A stretch of 64,000 nucleotides of DNA, taken from Rhizobiales bacterium Y(2018). GTDB lineage: Bacteria > Pseudomonadota > Alphaproteobacteria > Rhizobiales > Aestuariivirgaceae. A program made the position numbers and the translations under genes. The notes beneath the pieces are model-generated. The model worked only from the letters and a program-made list of their open reading frames with translations. It was not told the DNA's origin and made no database searches. Of this stretch, positions 37,739 to 46,253 are shown one piece after another. The stretch is from assembly GCA_005502925.1 (NCBI GenBank), contig SCPD01000001.1:1-64000 (forward strand), given 5' to 3'. Position 1 is the first letter of the stretch; the number at the start of each line of letters is the position of its first letter.

Positions 37739-40700
37739 GTGTCGGCAGAAGTCGCCCGTCTTCAAGCGGAAATTGACCTGTGTAGCCGGGGGCTCGCGGA
37801 GGCGCGCCAGCAGCAGAGCGCGATGGCCGAGGTCCTGAAGGCGATCAGCCGCTCGGATTTCGACCTGCAGGCGGTGCTGAATGCCGTGGTGGAATCGGCG
37901 AGCCGCCTGTGCGGCGCCAGTTTCGGCCAGTTGTATAGATGGGACGGCACACTCCTGCACTGGGCGGCCGGTTATGCCCTGACCCCCGAATTCCTCGATA
38001 CCCAGCGCGACCGCACCTATCGGCCGGGCCGCGACTCGCTCTCCGGCCGCACCGCGCTCAACATGCGGGTGACCGTCATCGACGATGCCTGGGAAGATCC
38101 CGAATATGGCTACAAGGATCATGCCCGGATCGGCAATTTCCGCACGATGCTGGGCGTCCCCCTGCTCCGCTCGGGCGAGCTCATCGGTGTCCTCGGGCTC
38201 GTCCATCAGCATGTCGAGCCCTTTACCGACCGCCAGATCGAACTGGTGACGACCTTTGCCGACCAGGCGGTGATCGCCATCGGGAACGCCCGGATGTTCG
38301 AGGAACTCCAGGCGCGCAACCGCGATATTACCGAGGCGCTGGATCAGCAGACGGCAACCGGCGCGATACTGCGCACCATCGCCGGTTCGCCCGCCGACGT
38401 CGAACCGGTTCTCGACGCGGTGGCGGAAAGTGCGGCCCGGCTTTGCGAGGCACATGATGTGGTGGTCCTGATCGCGGAGGGAAACATGCTCATCCCGCGT
38501 GCCCATCATGGTCCGATACCGCTCAATTTCATTCGGCGGCCGATCGGGCGCGACTGGGTGACGGGGCGCGCTTTTTGCGACTGCAAGCCCGTCCAGGTGG
38601 ATGACATCACGGCCGAACGAGACGAGTACCCATCGGGCTATGCATTGGCGGAACGCTTCGGCTGGCGCACGATTCTGGCCGTGCCGTTGGTGCGCGAGGA
38701 CAAGGCCATCGGCGTGATCGCCATGCGGCGTGGTGAAATGCGGCCATTCAGCCAGAAGCAAGTCGACCTGCTTGTCCTCTTCGCCGACCAGGCGGTCATC
38801 GCCATCGAAAATGCGAACCTCTTCGAAGCCCTTCGGCTGCGCAACCGTGATCTCAGCGAGGCGCTCGAGCAGCAGACGGCGACCGGCACCATCCTGCGCG
38901 CCATCGCCGCCTCGCCGACCGACGTGCAGCCGGTTCTCAAGACGGTGGCGGAGAGCGCGGCACGGCTCTGCGATGCCTATGACGCAGTGATCCTGCTGGC
39001 TGACGGCGATGCGCTCACTTTGCGTGCTCATCACGGTCCGATCCCGGTCGATTTCATGAACTGGCCGATCGCTCGGGACTGGGTGACGGGACGCGCCTTT
39101 GTCGACCGGATGCCGGTGCATGTGCATGACCTCGTGCTCGAGAAAGAGGAGTTTCCTGCCGGCCAGGCCATGGCGGAGCGCCTTGGTCACCGAACAATTC
39201 TTGCCATCCCCTTGCTGCGCGAGGACAAGGCGATCGGCGCTTTGACTCTGAGGCGCCGCGAAGTGCGGCCGTTCAGCCGCAAGCAGATCGAACTTCTCAT
39301 CCTTTTTGCCGATCAGGCCGCCATCGCCATCGAGAATTCCCGGCTGTTCGGAGAATTGCAGGCGCGCAATCGCGATCTGACCGATGCGATCGAGCGCCAG
39401 ACGGCTACGGCCGAAGTCCTGAAGGCGATCAGCCGTACGACCTTCGATTTGCCGGCCGTATTGCGGACCCTGGTCGCTTCGGCCGCACGGCTATGCGGGG
39501 CCGGCTATGGCGGCATCATGCTGCGCGAGGGCGACAAGCTGCGCGGCGGCGCCATATTCGCGGGCACGCCTGAAGATGAGGCGGACATGCAGAACCGCCT
39601 TGTGCCGATTGATCGCAGCCGGATTTCCGGCCGCGTCGTCCTGTCCGGCCATATCGAGCAGATCGAGGATATCCTGGCCGATCCCGACTATGACTCGCCC
39701 TTCCTCACCCGGGTTTCGAATGTCCGTGCCCTGATGGGCGTTCCCCTGCTGCGGAAAGGCACTGTCGAGGGCGTGTTCTTCCTCGGCCGTCCGGAAGCTG
39801 GAACCTTCAGCCAGCATCAGAGCGACCTCGTTCAGACTTTCGCCGACCAGGCGGTCATCGCCATCGAGAATGTGCGGCTGTTCGAAGAGGTCAAGGCGCG
39901 CACCGGCGAGCTTTCAGAATCCCTGCAGCAGCAGATCGCGACTGCCGACGTCCTCAAGGCCATCAGCCGGTCGACCTTCGATCTGCACGCGGTGTTGAAT
40001 ACGCTGGTGGAATCGGCCGCCCGTCTATGTGGCGCCAATATCGCGCAAATCTTCAGATGGGACGGCACCTGCCTGCGCTGGGCTGCCGGCTATGCACTCG
40101 GCCCGGAATATCTCGAGATCCAGCGCGAACGCACCTACCGGCTCGGGCGGGATTCGCTTGTCGGGCGCACCGCCATCGACAAGCGGACAACGATCATTCA
40201 CGACGTCCTGGAGGATCCGGATTACGCCTACAAGGATCATGCAAAGATCGGAGAAATCAGGACGCTTCTGGGCGTACCGCTGCTGCGGTCGGGCGATCTG
40301 ATCGGCGTCATCGCGCTCGCCCATCAGCGGGTCGAACCCTTTACCGAAAAGCAGATCGAACTGGTGACGACCTTCGCCGATCAGGCCGTTATCGCCATCG
40401 AGAATGTCCGGCTGTTCGACGAGGTGCAAAGGCGTACCCGCGAGCTCGAGGAAACCCTCGACTATCAGACCGCGATCGGCGAGGTGCTCAATGTCATCAG
40501 CCGGTCGCCGTCCGACGTGCAACCGGTTCTCGATGTGATCCTTCAGACCGCCGTCAGGCTGTGCGATGCGGATGGCGGCACAATCGCGCGTGAACGCAAC
40601 GGTGTGTTCTTCCGTTCCGGGCAGGTCGGGTTCTCGCCGGAATTCATGGAGCTGATGGCGCGCGAGCCGGTCGCGGTGTCGCGCAGCACCATCACCGGAC

Positions 40701-42232
40701 GCACTCTTCTCGAAGGCAAGGTCGTGCAGATCGACGATGCCCAGACCGATCCCGAATATACCTGGAAGGAGGCGCAGAAGCTCGGCGAGCTGCGCACGCT
40801 GCTCGGCGTTCCCCTGTTGCGTGACAAGACCACTATCGGGGTGATCGCCTTGATCCGCCGCACCGTCCGGCCGTTTACCGAGAAGCAGATCGAACTGGTC
40901 ACCACTTTCGCCGATCAAGCGGTGATCGCCATCGAGAATGCCCGGCTCTTCGAAGAGGTCCAGGCCAGAACCGCGGATCTCGCGCGCTCGGTCGAAGAGC
41001 TGCGGGCGCTCGGCGAGGTGAGCCAGTCGGTCAATTCGACGCTCGATCTCAAGACCGTACTCGAGACGATCGTCGCCAAGGCGGTGCAGCTTTCGGGCAC
41101 CGAGGCCGGCGCCATCTATGTCTATAGCGCCGGCGCCGATCGTTTTCGCCTCCGCGCGACCTATGGCATGAGCGCCGAGCTGATCGCGGCGATCACCGAC
41201 CAGGCAATCCGACTGAATGATCCCGGCATCGGCGATGCGGCCCGGTCGCGCCAGCCGGTGCAGACCGAGGATCTGGCCGGCAACATTCCGACCCCCGTCC
41301 ACCGGATCGTGCTCGAAGCCGGATTCCGCAGCGTGCTGGTCGTTCCTCTCTTGCGGCCCCACAAGGTCGTCGGTGCCCTCGTCGTGCGTCGCCGGGCGCC
41401 CGGGCGGTTCTCCGACGGCACCGTGCGGCTTATGGAAACCTTCGCCGCCCAGTCGGTCCTCGCCATCCAGAATGCCCGCATGTTCAGCGAGATCGAGGAG
41501 AAGGGGCGCCAGCTCGAGATCGCCAGCCGCCACAAGTCGCAGTTCCTGGCCAATATGAGCCATGAGCTGCGTACCCCGCTCAATTCGGTCCTCGGTTTCA
41601 CCGAAATGCTGGCCGACGGCCTCTATGGCGATTTGCCGGAAAAGGCCAAGGCGACATTGGGTCGGGTCCAGGCCAATGGCCGGCATCTCCTCGGACTCAT
41701 TAACGATGTGCTCGATCTTTCCAAGATCGAAGCCGGCCAGCTCGTCCTGAGCATCGATGATTATGCCATCGGTCAGATGGTCAGGACGGTCGCCGCCACC
41801 ACCGAACCCCTGGCCCGGGCGAAAGGTCTCAGTCTCTCGACGACGATCGCCGAAGGCCTGCCTTTGGGCCGTGGCGATGAGCGTCGCCTCTGCCAGGTTC
41901 TGCTCAATCTCGCCGGCAATGCCGTGAAGTTCACGGAACGCGGCGCGGTGGAAATCGCCGCCACGGCGCAAGACGGCCGCTTCGAAATCCTGGTGCGCGA
42001 CACGGGGCCTGGAATAGCGCCTGAGCACCAGGCTCGCATCTTCGAGGAGTTCCAGCAGGTCGACGAGAGCAGCACGCGTCTCAAGGGCGGCACCGGGCTT
42101 GGGCTCGCGATCTCGAAACGCATCGTGGAAATGCATGGCGGAACGATCGGCGTCGACTCCGCACCGGGCTCCGGCTCGACTTTCCGGGTGAGCATTCCGA
42201 TCAGGGTGGATGAAGGACTGGCAGCGGCATGA
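37739..42232 (+). CDS. Giant multi-GAF sensor histidine kinase (seven GAF domains)
   Basis: 1497 residues with no membrane segment or signal peptide, hence a cytoplasmic sensor. Seven GAF domains in tandem begin near residues 41, 220, 394, 569, 746, 926 and 1102, each preceded by a coiled-coil linker of the type EALEQQTATxxILRAI. Then follow HisKA (SHELRTPLN, histidine near residue 1277) and HATPase_c with the N-box (NLAGNAVKF), G1 (DTGPGIAPE) and G2 (GTGLGLAISKRIVE). GAF1 and GAF5 resemble each other strongly, as do GAF2 and GAF3, showing internal duplication. The start is GTG 37739, with GGAGG 13 nt upstream. It overlaps the response regulator gene by 4 bp. Confidence 0.9.
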   Translation: MSAEVARLQAEIDLCSRGLAEARQQQSAMAEVLKAISRSDFDLQAVLNAVVESASRLCGASFGQLYRWDGTLLHWAAGYALTPEFLDTQRDRTYRPGRDSLSGRTALNMRVTVIDDAWEDPEYGYKDHARIGNFRTMLGVPLLRSGELIGVLGLVHQHVEPFTDRQIELVTTFADQAVIAIGNARMFEELQARNRDITEALDQQTATGAILRTIAGSPADVEPVLDAVAESAARLCEAHDVVVLIAEGNMLIPRAHHGPIPLNFIRRPIGRDWVTGRAFCDCKPVQVDDITAERDEYPSGYALAERFGWRTILAVPLVREDKAIGVIAMRRGEMRPFSQKQVDLLVLFADQAVIAIENANLFEALRLRNRDLSEALEQQTATGTILRAIAASPTDVQPVLKTVAESAARLCDAYDAVILLADGDALTLRAHHGPIPVDFMNWPIARDWVTGRAFVDRMPVHVHDLVLEKEEFPAGQAMAERLGHRTILAIPLLREDKAIGALTLRRREVRPFSRKQIELLILFADQAAIAIENSRLFGELQARNRDLTDAIERQTATAEVLKAISRTTFDLPAVLRTLVASAARLCGAGYGGIMLREGDKLRGGAIFAGTPEDEADMQNRLVPIDRSRISGRVVLSGHIEQIEDILADPDYDSPFLTRVSNVRALMGVPLLRKGTVEGVFFLGRPEAGTFSQHQSDLVQTFADQAVIAIENVRLFEEVKARTGELSESLQQQIATADVLKAISRSTFDLHAVLNTLVESAARLCGANIAQIFRWDGTCLRWAAGYALGPEYLEIQRERTYRLGRDSLVGRTAIDKRTTIIHDVLEDPDYAYKDHAKIGEIRTLLGVPLLRSGDLIGVIALAHQRVEPFTEKQIELVTTFADQAVIAIENVRLFDEVQRRTRELEETLDYQTAIGEVLNVISRSPSDVQPVLDVILQTAVRLCDADGGTIARERNGVFFRSGQVGFSPEFMELMAREPVAVSRSTITGRTLLEGKVVQIDDAQTDPEYTWKEAQKLGELRTLLGVPLLRDKTTIGVIALIRRTVRPFTEKQIELVTTFADQAVIAIENARLFEEVQARTADLARSVEELRALGEVSQSVNSTLDLKTVLETIVAKAVQLSGTEAGAIYVYSAGADRFRLRATYGMSAELIAAITDQAIRLNDPGIGDAARSRQPVQTEDLAGNIPTPVHRIVLEAGFRSVLVVPLLRPHKVVGALVVRRRAPGRFSDGTVRLMETFAAQSVLAIQNARMFSEIEEKGRQLEIASRHKSQFLANMSHELRTPLNSVLGFTEMLADGLYGDLPEKAKATLGRVQANGRHLLGLINDVLDLSKIEAGQLVLSIDDYAIGQMVRTVAATTEPLARAKGLSLSTTIAEGLPLGRGDERRLCQVLLNLAGNAVKFTERGAVEIAATAQDGRFEILVRDTGPGIAPEHQARIFEEFQQVDESSTRLKGGTGLGLAISKRIVEMHGGTIGVDSAPGSGSTFRVSIPIRVDEGLAAA

Positions 42233-42594
42233 GCAAACGCATTCTGATGGTCGAGGATACCGAGGACAATCGCCAGATCCTGCGCGATCTCTTCGCCGGT
42301 ACCGATTATGAGCTCCTCGAAGCCGCCGATGGCGCCGCCGGGCTCGCCATGGCGCAAGCGCATCGGCCTGACCTCATTCTCATGGACATCCAGCTGCCGG
42401 TGCTCGACGGATACGAAACCACGCGGCGCATCAAGGCCGATCCGGCGCTCAGCGCCATTCCGGTGATCGCCGTGACCTCCTATGCATTATCCGGCGACGA
42501 GCGAAAGGCGCGCGCCGCGGGGTGCGATGCCTATATCGCCAAGCCCTTCAGCCCGCGGCAGCTTCTCGCCAAGGTCCGTGAGTTTCTGAACTAG
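42229..42594 (+). CDS. Single-domain response regulator
   Basis: A 121-residue stand-alone REC domain (ILMVEDTEDNRQIL; phosphoacceptor in LILMDIQLPVLDG; VIAVTSYALSGDERK; AYIAKPFSPRQL). It looks like CheY/DivK without an output domain. Its start codon overlaps the stop of the multi-GAF kinase by 4 bp and it lies 11 nt before the cyclase gene, so it is a candidate phosphoryl acceptor for the kinase. Confidence 0.94.
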   Translation: MSKRILMVEDTEDNRQILRDLFAGTDYELLEAADGAAGLAMAQAHRPDLILMDIQLPVLDGYETTRRIKADPALSAIPVIAVTSYALSGDERKARAAGCDAYIAKPFSPRQLLAKVREFLN

Positions 42595-42605
42595 GAGTCG
42601 CGCGC

Positions 42606-43727
42606 ATGCACGATCCTCCCCGCATCCTCGCCGTCGACGACATGCCGGAGAATCTGGAGATCCTGCGCGTGCGCCTGGAGGCCAACGGCTATGAGATCGT
42701 CACGGCGGCGGATGGCGAGGAAGGGCTTGCGGCGGCACGCAGCCTCAACCCCGACCTCATCCTGCTCGACATCATGATGCCGCGGCGCGACGGCATCAGC
42801 GTCGTGCGGGAGCTGAAGGCCGATCCGGTTCTGCGCACGGTGCCCGTCATTCTCGTCACCGCCAAATCGGACACGCGCGATGTGGTCGAAGGCCTCGATG
42901 CGGGCGGCGATGATTTCCTGTCCAAGCCCTTCGAGCATTCCGCCCTCCTCGCCCGGGTGCGCTCGATGCTGCGGCAGAAGAGCTTGCATGATCAGGTCCA
43001 GGCGCTCGCCGACAACCTTGCTTCCTTGAACCAGTCGCTGGAGCAGAAGGTCGCGACGCAGGTCGCCGAGATCGAACGGATCAGCCGGCTCAGGCGCTTC
43101 CTGCCGGAACAAGTGGCAAATCTGGTCATCGCCTCGGATGGGGCTCACGATCCTCTGATGAGCCATCGGCGCGAGGTGACCGTCGTATTCTGCGATCTGC
43201 GCGGCTTCACCGCCTTTGCCGAGATCGCCGAGCCCGAGGAGGTGATGGCGGTGCTCGCCGACTATCACGGCTGCCTCGGCGCCATCATAGACCGCCATGA
43301 AGGGACGCTCGAACGCTTCATCGGTGACGGCCTGCTTGTCGTCTTCAACGATCCGATCCCTTGCGATGATCATAGCGAGCGGGCGGTGCGCATGGCGGTG
43401 GCCATGCGTGATGCCGTCACCGATCTGTCAGCGAAGTGGCAGCGCGATGGGCATGAGCTGGGTTTCGGCATCGGCATTGCGCGCGGCCATGCCACGATCG
43501 GGCGGATCGGCTTCGACCGCCGCTCCGACTATGCCGTGATCGGCAGCGTGGCCAATCTGGCCGCTCGCTTGTGCGATGAGGCAAAAGCGGGCCAGATATT
43601 GGCAAGCCAGCGCGCCTTCGGCCCCATCGAGCCTCACGTCGAGGCGCAGGCGGTCGGTGAAATGCGGCTCAAGGGCTTCCGCCGTCCGATGGCCGCCTTC
43701 GACATCATCGGCTGGCGCGCCCCATGA
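42606..43727 (+). CDS. Response regulator with class III adenylate/guanylate cyclase output
   Basis: 373 residues: REC (ILAVDDMPENLEIL; LILLDIMMPRRDG; FLSKPFEHSALL), a coiled-coil linker (residues 130-160) and a class III cyclase domain. The cyclase has the metal aspartate in VVFCDLRGFT, the second in FIGDGLLVVF, and the transition-state pair in SVANLAARL. It presumably makes cAMP or cGMP when phosphorylated. It is 11 nt after the single-domain regulator in the same operon as the multi-GAF kinase, linking sensing to cyclic-nucleotide signalling. Confidence 0.92.
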   Translation: MHDPPRILAVDDMPENLEILRVRLEANGYEIVTAADGEEGLAAARSLNPDLILLDIMMPRRDGISVVRELKADPVLRTVPVILVTAKSDTRDVVEGLDAGGDDFLSKPFEHSALLARVRSMLRQKSLHDQVQALADNLASLNQSLEQKVATQVAEIERISRLRRFLPEQVANLVIASDGAHDPLMSHRREVTVVFCDLRGFTAFAEIAEPEEVMAVLADYHGCLGAIIDRHEGTLERFIGDGLLVVFNDPIPCDDHSERAVRMAVAMRDAVTDLSAKWQRDGHELGFGIGIARGHATIGRIGFDRRSDYAVIGSVANLAARLCDEAKAGQILASQRAFGPIEPHVEAQAVGEMRLKGFRRPMAAFDIIGWRAP

Positions 43728-43730
43728 TCC

Positions 43731-44186
43731 TTACAAGGTCTTCGCCAGGATCAGGCGGCCTTCGCTGCCGAAGCCCAGGCCTTCATAGAACTTGCCGAGA
43801 TCATGGGCGTCCCTGGCATAGGGCGTCACGGTGACCTGGTAGAAGCTGGCGCCGCGGTCTTTGAGGAAATCCTCGATCGCCTGGACGATTTGGCGCGACA
43901 CGCTTTTGCCGCGCCAGTCGGGCAGAACATAGAGATCACCCATTTCGGCTCCCCAGCCGAATTCGACGCCGAATTCGAGCGACACGGTGGCGACCGCAAT
44001 GGTCCGGCCGTCCGCCTCGGCGATGAACAGGCCGCAGGTGTCGAGGCCGGCCAGCGTGGCGGTGTTCCGCGCTATGATTTCGTCCGGCGTGTCGAACTGC
44101 TCCTCACGGAAGAAGCGGATGAGAAGCTTCGTCGCCTCGCTCAGATCATCCATTGCCGTCAACTGGCGGATTTGGACGGCGCTCAT
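43731..44186 (-). CDS. GNAT family N-acetyltransferase
   Basis: 151 residues with a GNAT fold: LYVLPDWRGKSVSRQIVQAIED is the acetyl-CoA loop (R/Q-x-x-G-x-G/S) near residue 90, followed by FYEGLGFGSEGRLIL at the C-terminus. The substrate is unknown. Convergent with the cyclase gene (3 bp between), and its start overlaps the stop of the DUF1489 gene by 4 bp. Confidence 0.87.
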   Translation of the reverse strand: MSAVQIRQLTAMDDLSEATKLLIRFFREEQFDTPDEIIARNTATLAGLDTCGLFIAEADGRTIAVATVSLEFGVEFGWGAEMGDLYVLPDWRGKSVSRQIVQAIEDFLKDRGASFYQVTVTPYARDAHDLGKFYEGLGFGSEGRLILAKTL

Positions 44187-44599
44187 AGGAGGCCGAGCTC
44201 GAGGAGCTCCTTGCGCATCTTAGGGGGAATGTCCTTGGCCCGGTCGCCCTTGGGCAGATCGCGCGGCGCATCCTCTTCCGTGAAATAGCGCCAGCCCTGG
44301 AAGGCGCGGCGCGGTATCGGCTGCACGGGGAAAATCTGGTGCTTGAGCTCGATGCGGCAGCGCTCGATGCCGTCCTTGCCGGTCACCGGTACGAGGTCGG
44401 CGATGGGGGTGCGGCAGAGCACGGCGCCGCGGATCACCCAATAGAGCGAGCCGCCGGGAATGATCTCTTCCTTCCGGCGCGGAAACATCCGGGTCGTGTG
44501 GCTGAACTCGTCGCGGCCGGCTTTCGAGTCCTTGAGCCATTTATACATGTCGTCGATGTCTTCGCTGCCGACGGAGAGCTTGATGATGTGGAGAGGCAT
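44183..44599 (-). CDS. DUF1489 family protein
   Basis: A 138-residue cytoplasmic protein of family DUF1489 (LHIIKLSVGSEDIDDMYKWL at the N-terminus, then GGSLYWVIRGAVLCR), widely conserved in alphaproteobacteria with no established function. No signal or membrane segment is visible. It overlaps the GNAT gene by 4 bp, suggesting translational coupling, and is divergent from the dodecin gene. Confidence 0.88.
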   Translation of the reverse strand: MPLHIIKLSVGSEDIDDMYKWLKDSKAGRDEFSHTTRMFPRRKEEIIPGGSLYWVIRGAVLCRTPIADLVPVTGKDGIERCRIELKHQIFPVQPIPRRAFQGWRYFTEEDAPRDLPKGDRAKDIPPKMRKELLELGLL

Positions 44600-44710
44600 G
44601 GTCCGGTCAAAATCTATGAATGGCCGGATATTATGCTACGATCCGCCCCCGCGGACAAACGCCCGCCTTAGGGTTTTCCGCAGATGATGTGAATAACCGG
44701 GAGATTGACC

Positions 44711-44914
44711 ATGAGCGTCGCCAAAGTCATCGAACTCACCAGCGCCTCCTCGAAAAGCATCGAAGACGCCATCGAACAGGGCATCAAACGCGCCGATCAG
44801 ACGCTCGACCAGGTCGAGGGCGTGTGGGTCCAGGACATCAAGGCGACGGTCAAGAACGGCAAGATCGCCGAATGGCGCATCAATATGAAGGTGACGTTCC
44901 TGTTGAAGAACTAG
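44711..44914 (+). CDS. Dodecin family protein
   Basis: A 67-residue dodecin (VAKVIELTSASSKSIEDAIEQGI, then WVQDIKATVKNGKIAEWRINMKVTFLL). Dodecins form hollow dodecamers that bind flavin or CoA. The ligand tryptophan and the glutamine two residues on (WVQDI) are present. The ATG at 44711 has GGGAG 7 nt upstream; the TTG 6 nt earlier is not needed. Its stop faces that of the GST gene, 2 bp apart. Confidence 0.93.
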   Translation: MSVAKVIELTSASSKSIEDAIEQGIKRADQTLDQVEGVWVQDIKATVKNGKIAEWRINMKVTFLLKN

Positions 44915-44916
44915 CT

Positions 44917-45573
44917 TCAGGCAACCTCGACGTCGTCCAGGATCCATTTCTCCTGGAGCGCCGCCTTCTTCCAATTCTGGAAGGCGGGCGTCGCCAGGAC
45001 GGCATCCATATAGGCGCGGCTTTCGGGCGACACCTTGATGTCATAGGTGTCGAAGCGGGTCACCACCGGGGCATACATGGCGTCGGCATTGCCGAAGGCG
45101 CCGAACAGGAACCTGCCCTTTTTGCCGTAGGACTTCCGGCAATCGCGCCAGAGGCCATCGATGCGTGCGATGTCGGCCTTGACCTCCTCGCTCAACGAGA
45201 TCGCCTTGCGCGGCCGCTTCAGATTCATCGGACAGGCGTTGCGCAAGGCGGCGAAGCCGCAATGCATCTCATTCGCCATCGAGCGCGCGGCGGCGCGGGC
45301 GGCCTTGCCGTCGGGCCACAGCCTACGGTCGGGAAACATCTCGGCCAGATATTCGAGGATGGCGATCGATTCCCAGACGGTGAGCTTGCCGTGCTTCAGC
45401 ACCGGCACCTTGCCCGCTCCCGAATGCTCGCGGATGCGCCGCTTCGTCTCCGGCCGGTAGAGCGGGATGATCGTCTCTTCGAAGGGAATATGCGCCATGC
45501 TGAGCGCCATGAAAGGCCGGAGCGACCAGGACGAATAGTTCTTATTGCCGATGACGAGATGGAGCTTCGCCAT
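44917..45573 (-). CDS. Glutathione S-transferase family protein
   Basis: 218 residues, thioredoxin-like N-terminal domain (LHLVIGNKNYSSWSLRPFMAL with NYSSWS as the zeta-like active-site serine region; KVPVLKHGKLTVWESIAILEYL with cis-proline and ES), then a helical domain with a GNADAMYAP N-capping motif. It is a different GST subtype from that at 12.9 kb. It follows the rhodanese-like gene by 16 nt on the same strand. Confidence 0.87.
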   Translation of the reverse strand: MAKLHLVIGNKNYSSWSLRPFMALSMAHIPFEETIIPLYRPETKRRIREHSGAGKVPVLKHGKLTVWESIAILEYLAEMFPDRRLWPDGKAARAAARSMANEMHCGFAALRNACPMNLKRPRKAISLSEEVKADIARIDGLWRDCRKSYGKKGRFLFGAFGNADAMYAPVVTRFDTYDIKVSPESRAYMDAVLATPAFQNWKKAALQEKWILDDVEVA

Positions 45574-45589
45574 GGGACCTCCCCTTTAG

Positions 45590-45997
45590 TTATTTGCGGG
45601 CCGGTAAGCTTTCGATCGCGCCGCCCGCCTCTTTCCAGGCGGTGAAGCCGCCTTTCAGGTTCTTGACCGGCTTGAGTCCCATTGCGGTCAGCGTCGCGCC
45701 GGCGAGCAGCGAGCGCCAGCCCGAGGCGCAATGGATGACGAAGGTCTTGTCCTCGGCGAAGATGGGCTTGTGATAGGGGCTTTCGGGATCGACCCAGAAT
45801 TCGAGCATGCCGCGCGGCGCATGGAAGGAGCCGGGAATGCGGCCCTCGCGCTCGAGCTCACGGATGTCGCGGATGTCGACGATCACGACGTCGTCGCGTT
45901 TCGCCAGGGCGATCGCCTCGGTGGCGCTGACGCTGTCGACTTCGGCCTCGGCTTTCGCCATCAGCGCCTTGTAGCCCTGGGTGATGTTCTGCGGCAT
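45590..45997 (-). CDS. Rhodanese-like domain protein
   Basis: A 135-residue single rhodanese domain (IVDIRDIRELEREGRIPGSFHAPRG and catalytic cysteine in VIHCASGWRSLLAG). The CASGWRS loop is six residues after the cysteine, as in persulfide-carrying sulfurtransferases. Cytoplasmic. It follows the 36-residue membrane-protein gene by 64 bp and precedes the GST gene by 16 nt, so these may be one transcript. Confidence 0.9.
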   Translation of the reverse strand: MPQNITQGYKALMAKAEAEVDSVSATEAIALAKRDDVVIVDIRDIRELEREGRIPGSFHAPRGMLEFWVDPESPYHKPIFAEDKTFVIHCASGWRSLLAGATLTAMGLKPVKNLKGGFTAWKEAGGAIESLPARK

Positions 45998-46061
45998 GGA
46001 GGACCTTTGGAAGGCGGCTACACTCGCGCTTCCGATGGGTCCCGGTCAAGCGGGAAGAAGA

Positions 46062-46172
46062 TCAGATATGCCCGATGCGGCTCACGACCACGACGGCCAT
46101 GGCGAGTAATGCCGCCAGATAGAGATAGAAGATCGCCGGAATCTTGGCGCGGGCGTGACGCATACGCAACAT
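46062..46172 (-). CDS. 36-residue single-pass membrane protein (below usual ORF cutoff)
   Basis: A short frame of 37 codons reads MLRMRHARAKIPAIFYLY, then a hydrophobic segment to VVVVSRIGHI. A basic N-terminus followed by one membrane helix (residues 12-30) fits a small inner-membrane protein. An AGGAG lies 8 nt upstream of the ATG, a better ribosome site than most genes nearby. It fills an otherwise empty gap between the MFS and rhodanese genes. No family recognised; it could be a small regulator of a membrane complex. Confidence 0.6.
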   Translation of the reverse strand: MLRMRHARAKIPAIFYLYLAALLAMAVVVVSRIGHI

Positions 46173-46210
46173 GACACACACTCCTGAGACAGCCCTTATC
46201 TCACGAGAAT

Positions 46211-46238
46211 GTTAAGCAGAAGTTCAGACACGCTTAAC
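46211..46238. repeat. GTTAAGC/GCTTAAC inverted repeat
   Basis: Perfect 7-bp arms (46211-46217 and 46232-46238) around 14 nt lie upstream of the small membrane-protein gene and just after the MFS stop. TTAA-type half sites resemble CtrA sites but the spacing does not match the TTAA-N7-TTAA consensus. Operator or weak terminator is possible. Confidence 0.4.
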
Positions 46239-46253
46239 AGGTTGTTCACCCTA

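Noticed and set aside
37708-37740. Hairpin CCGGA/TCCGG around the ribosome site of the kinase gene
   Set aside because: Only five base pairs; too weak to call a regulatory RNA.
37861-41250. Regularly spaced repeats as a possible CRISPR or tandem satellite
   Set aside because: The 525-540 nt period is that of repeated GAF domains within one reading frame.
40025-42136. 703-codon open frame opposite the multi-GAF kinase
   Set aside because: Antisense shadow of the kinase gene with no recognisable domain.
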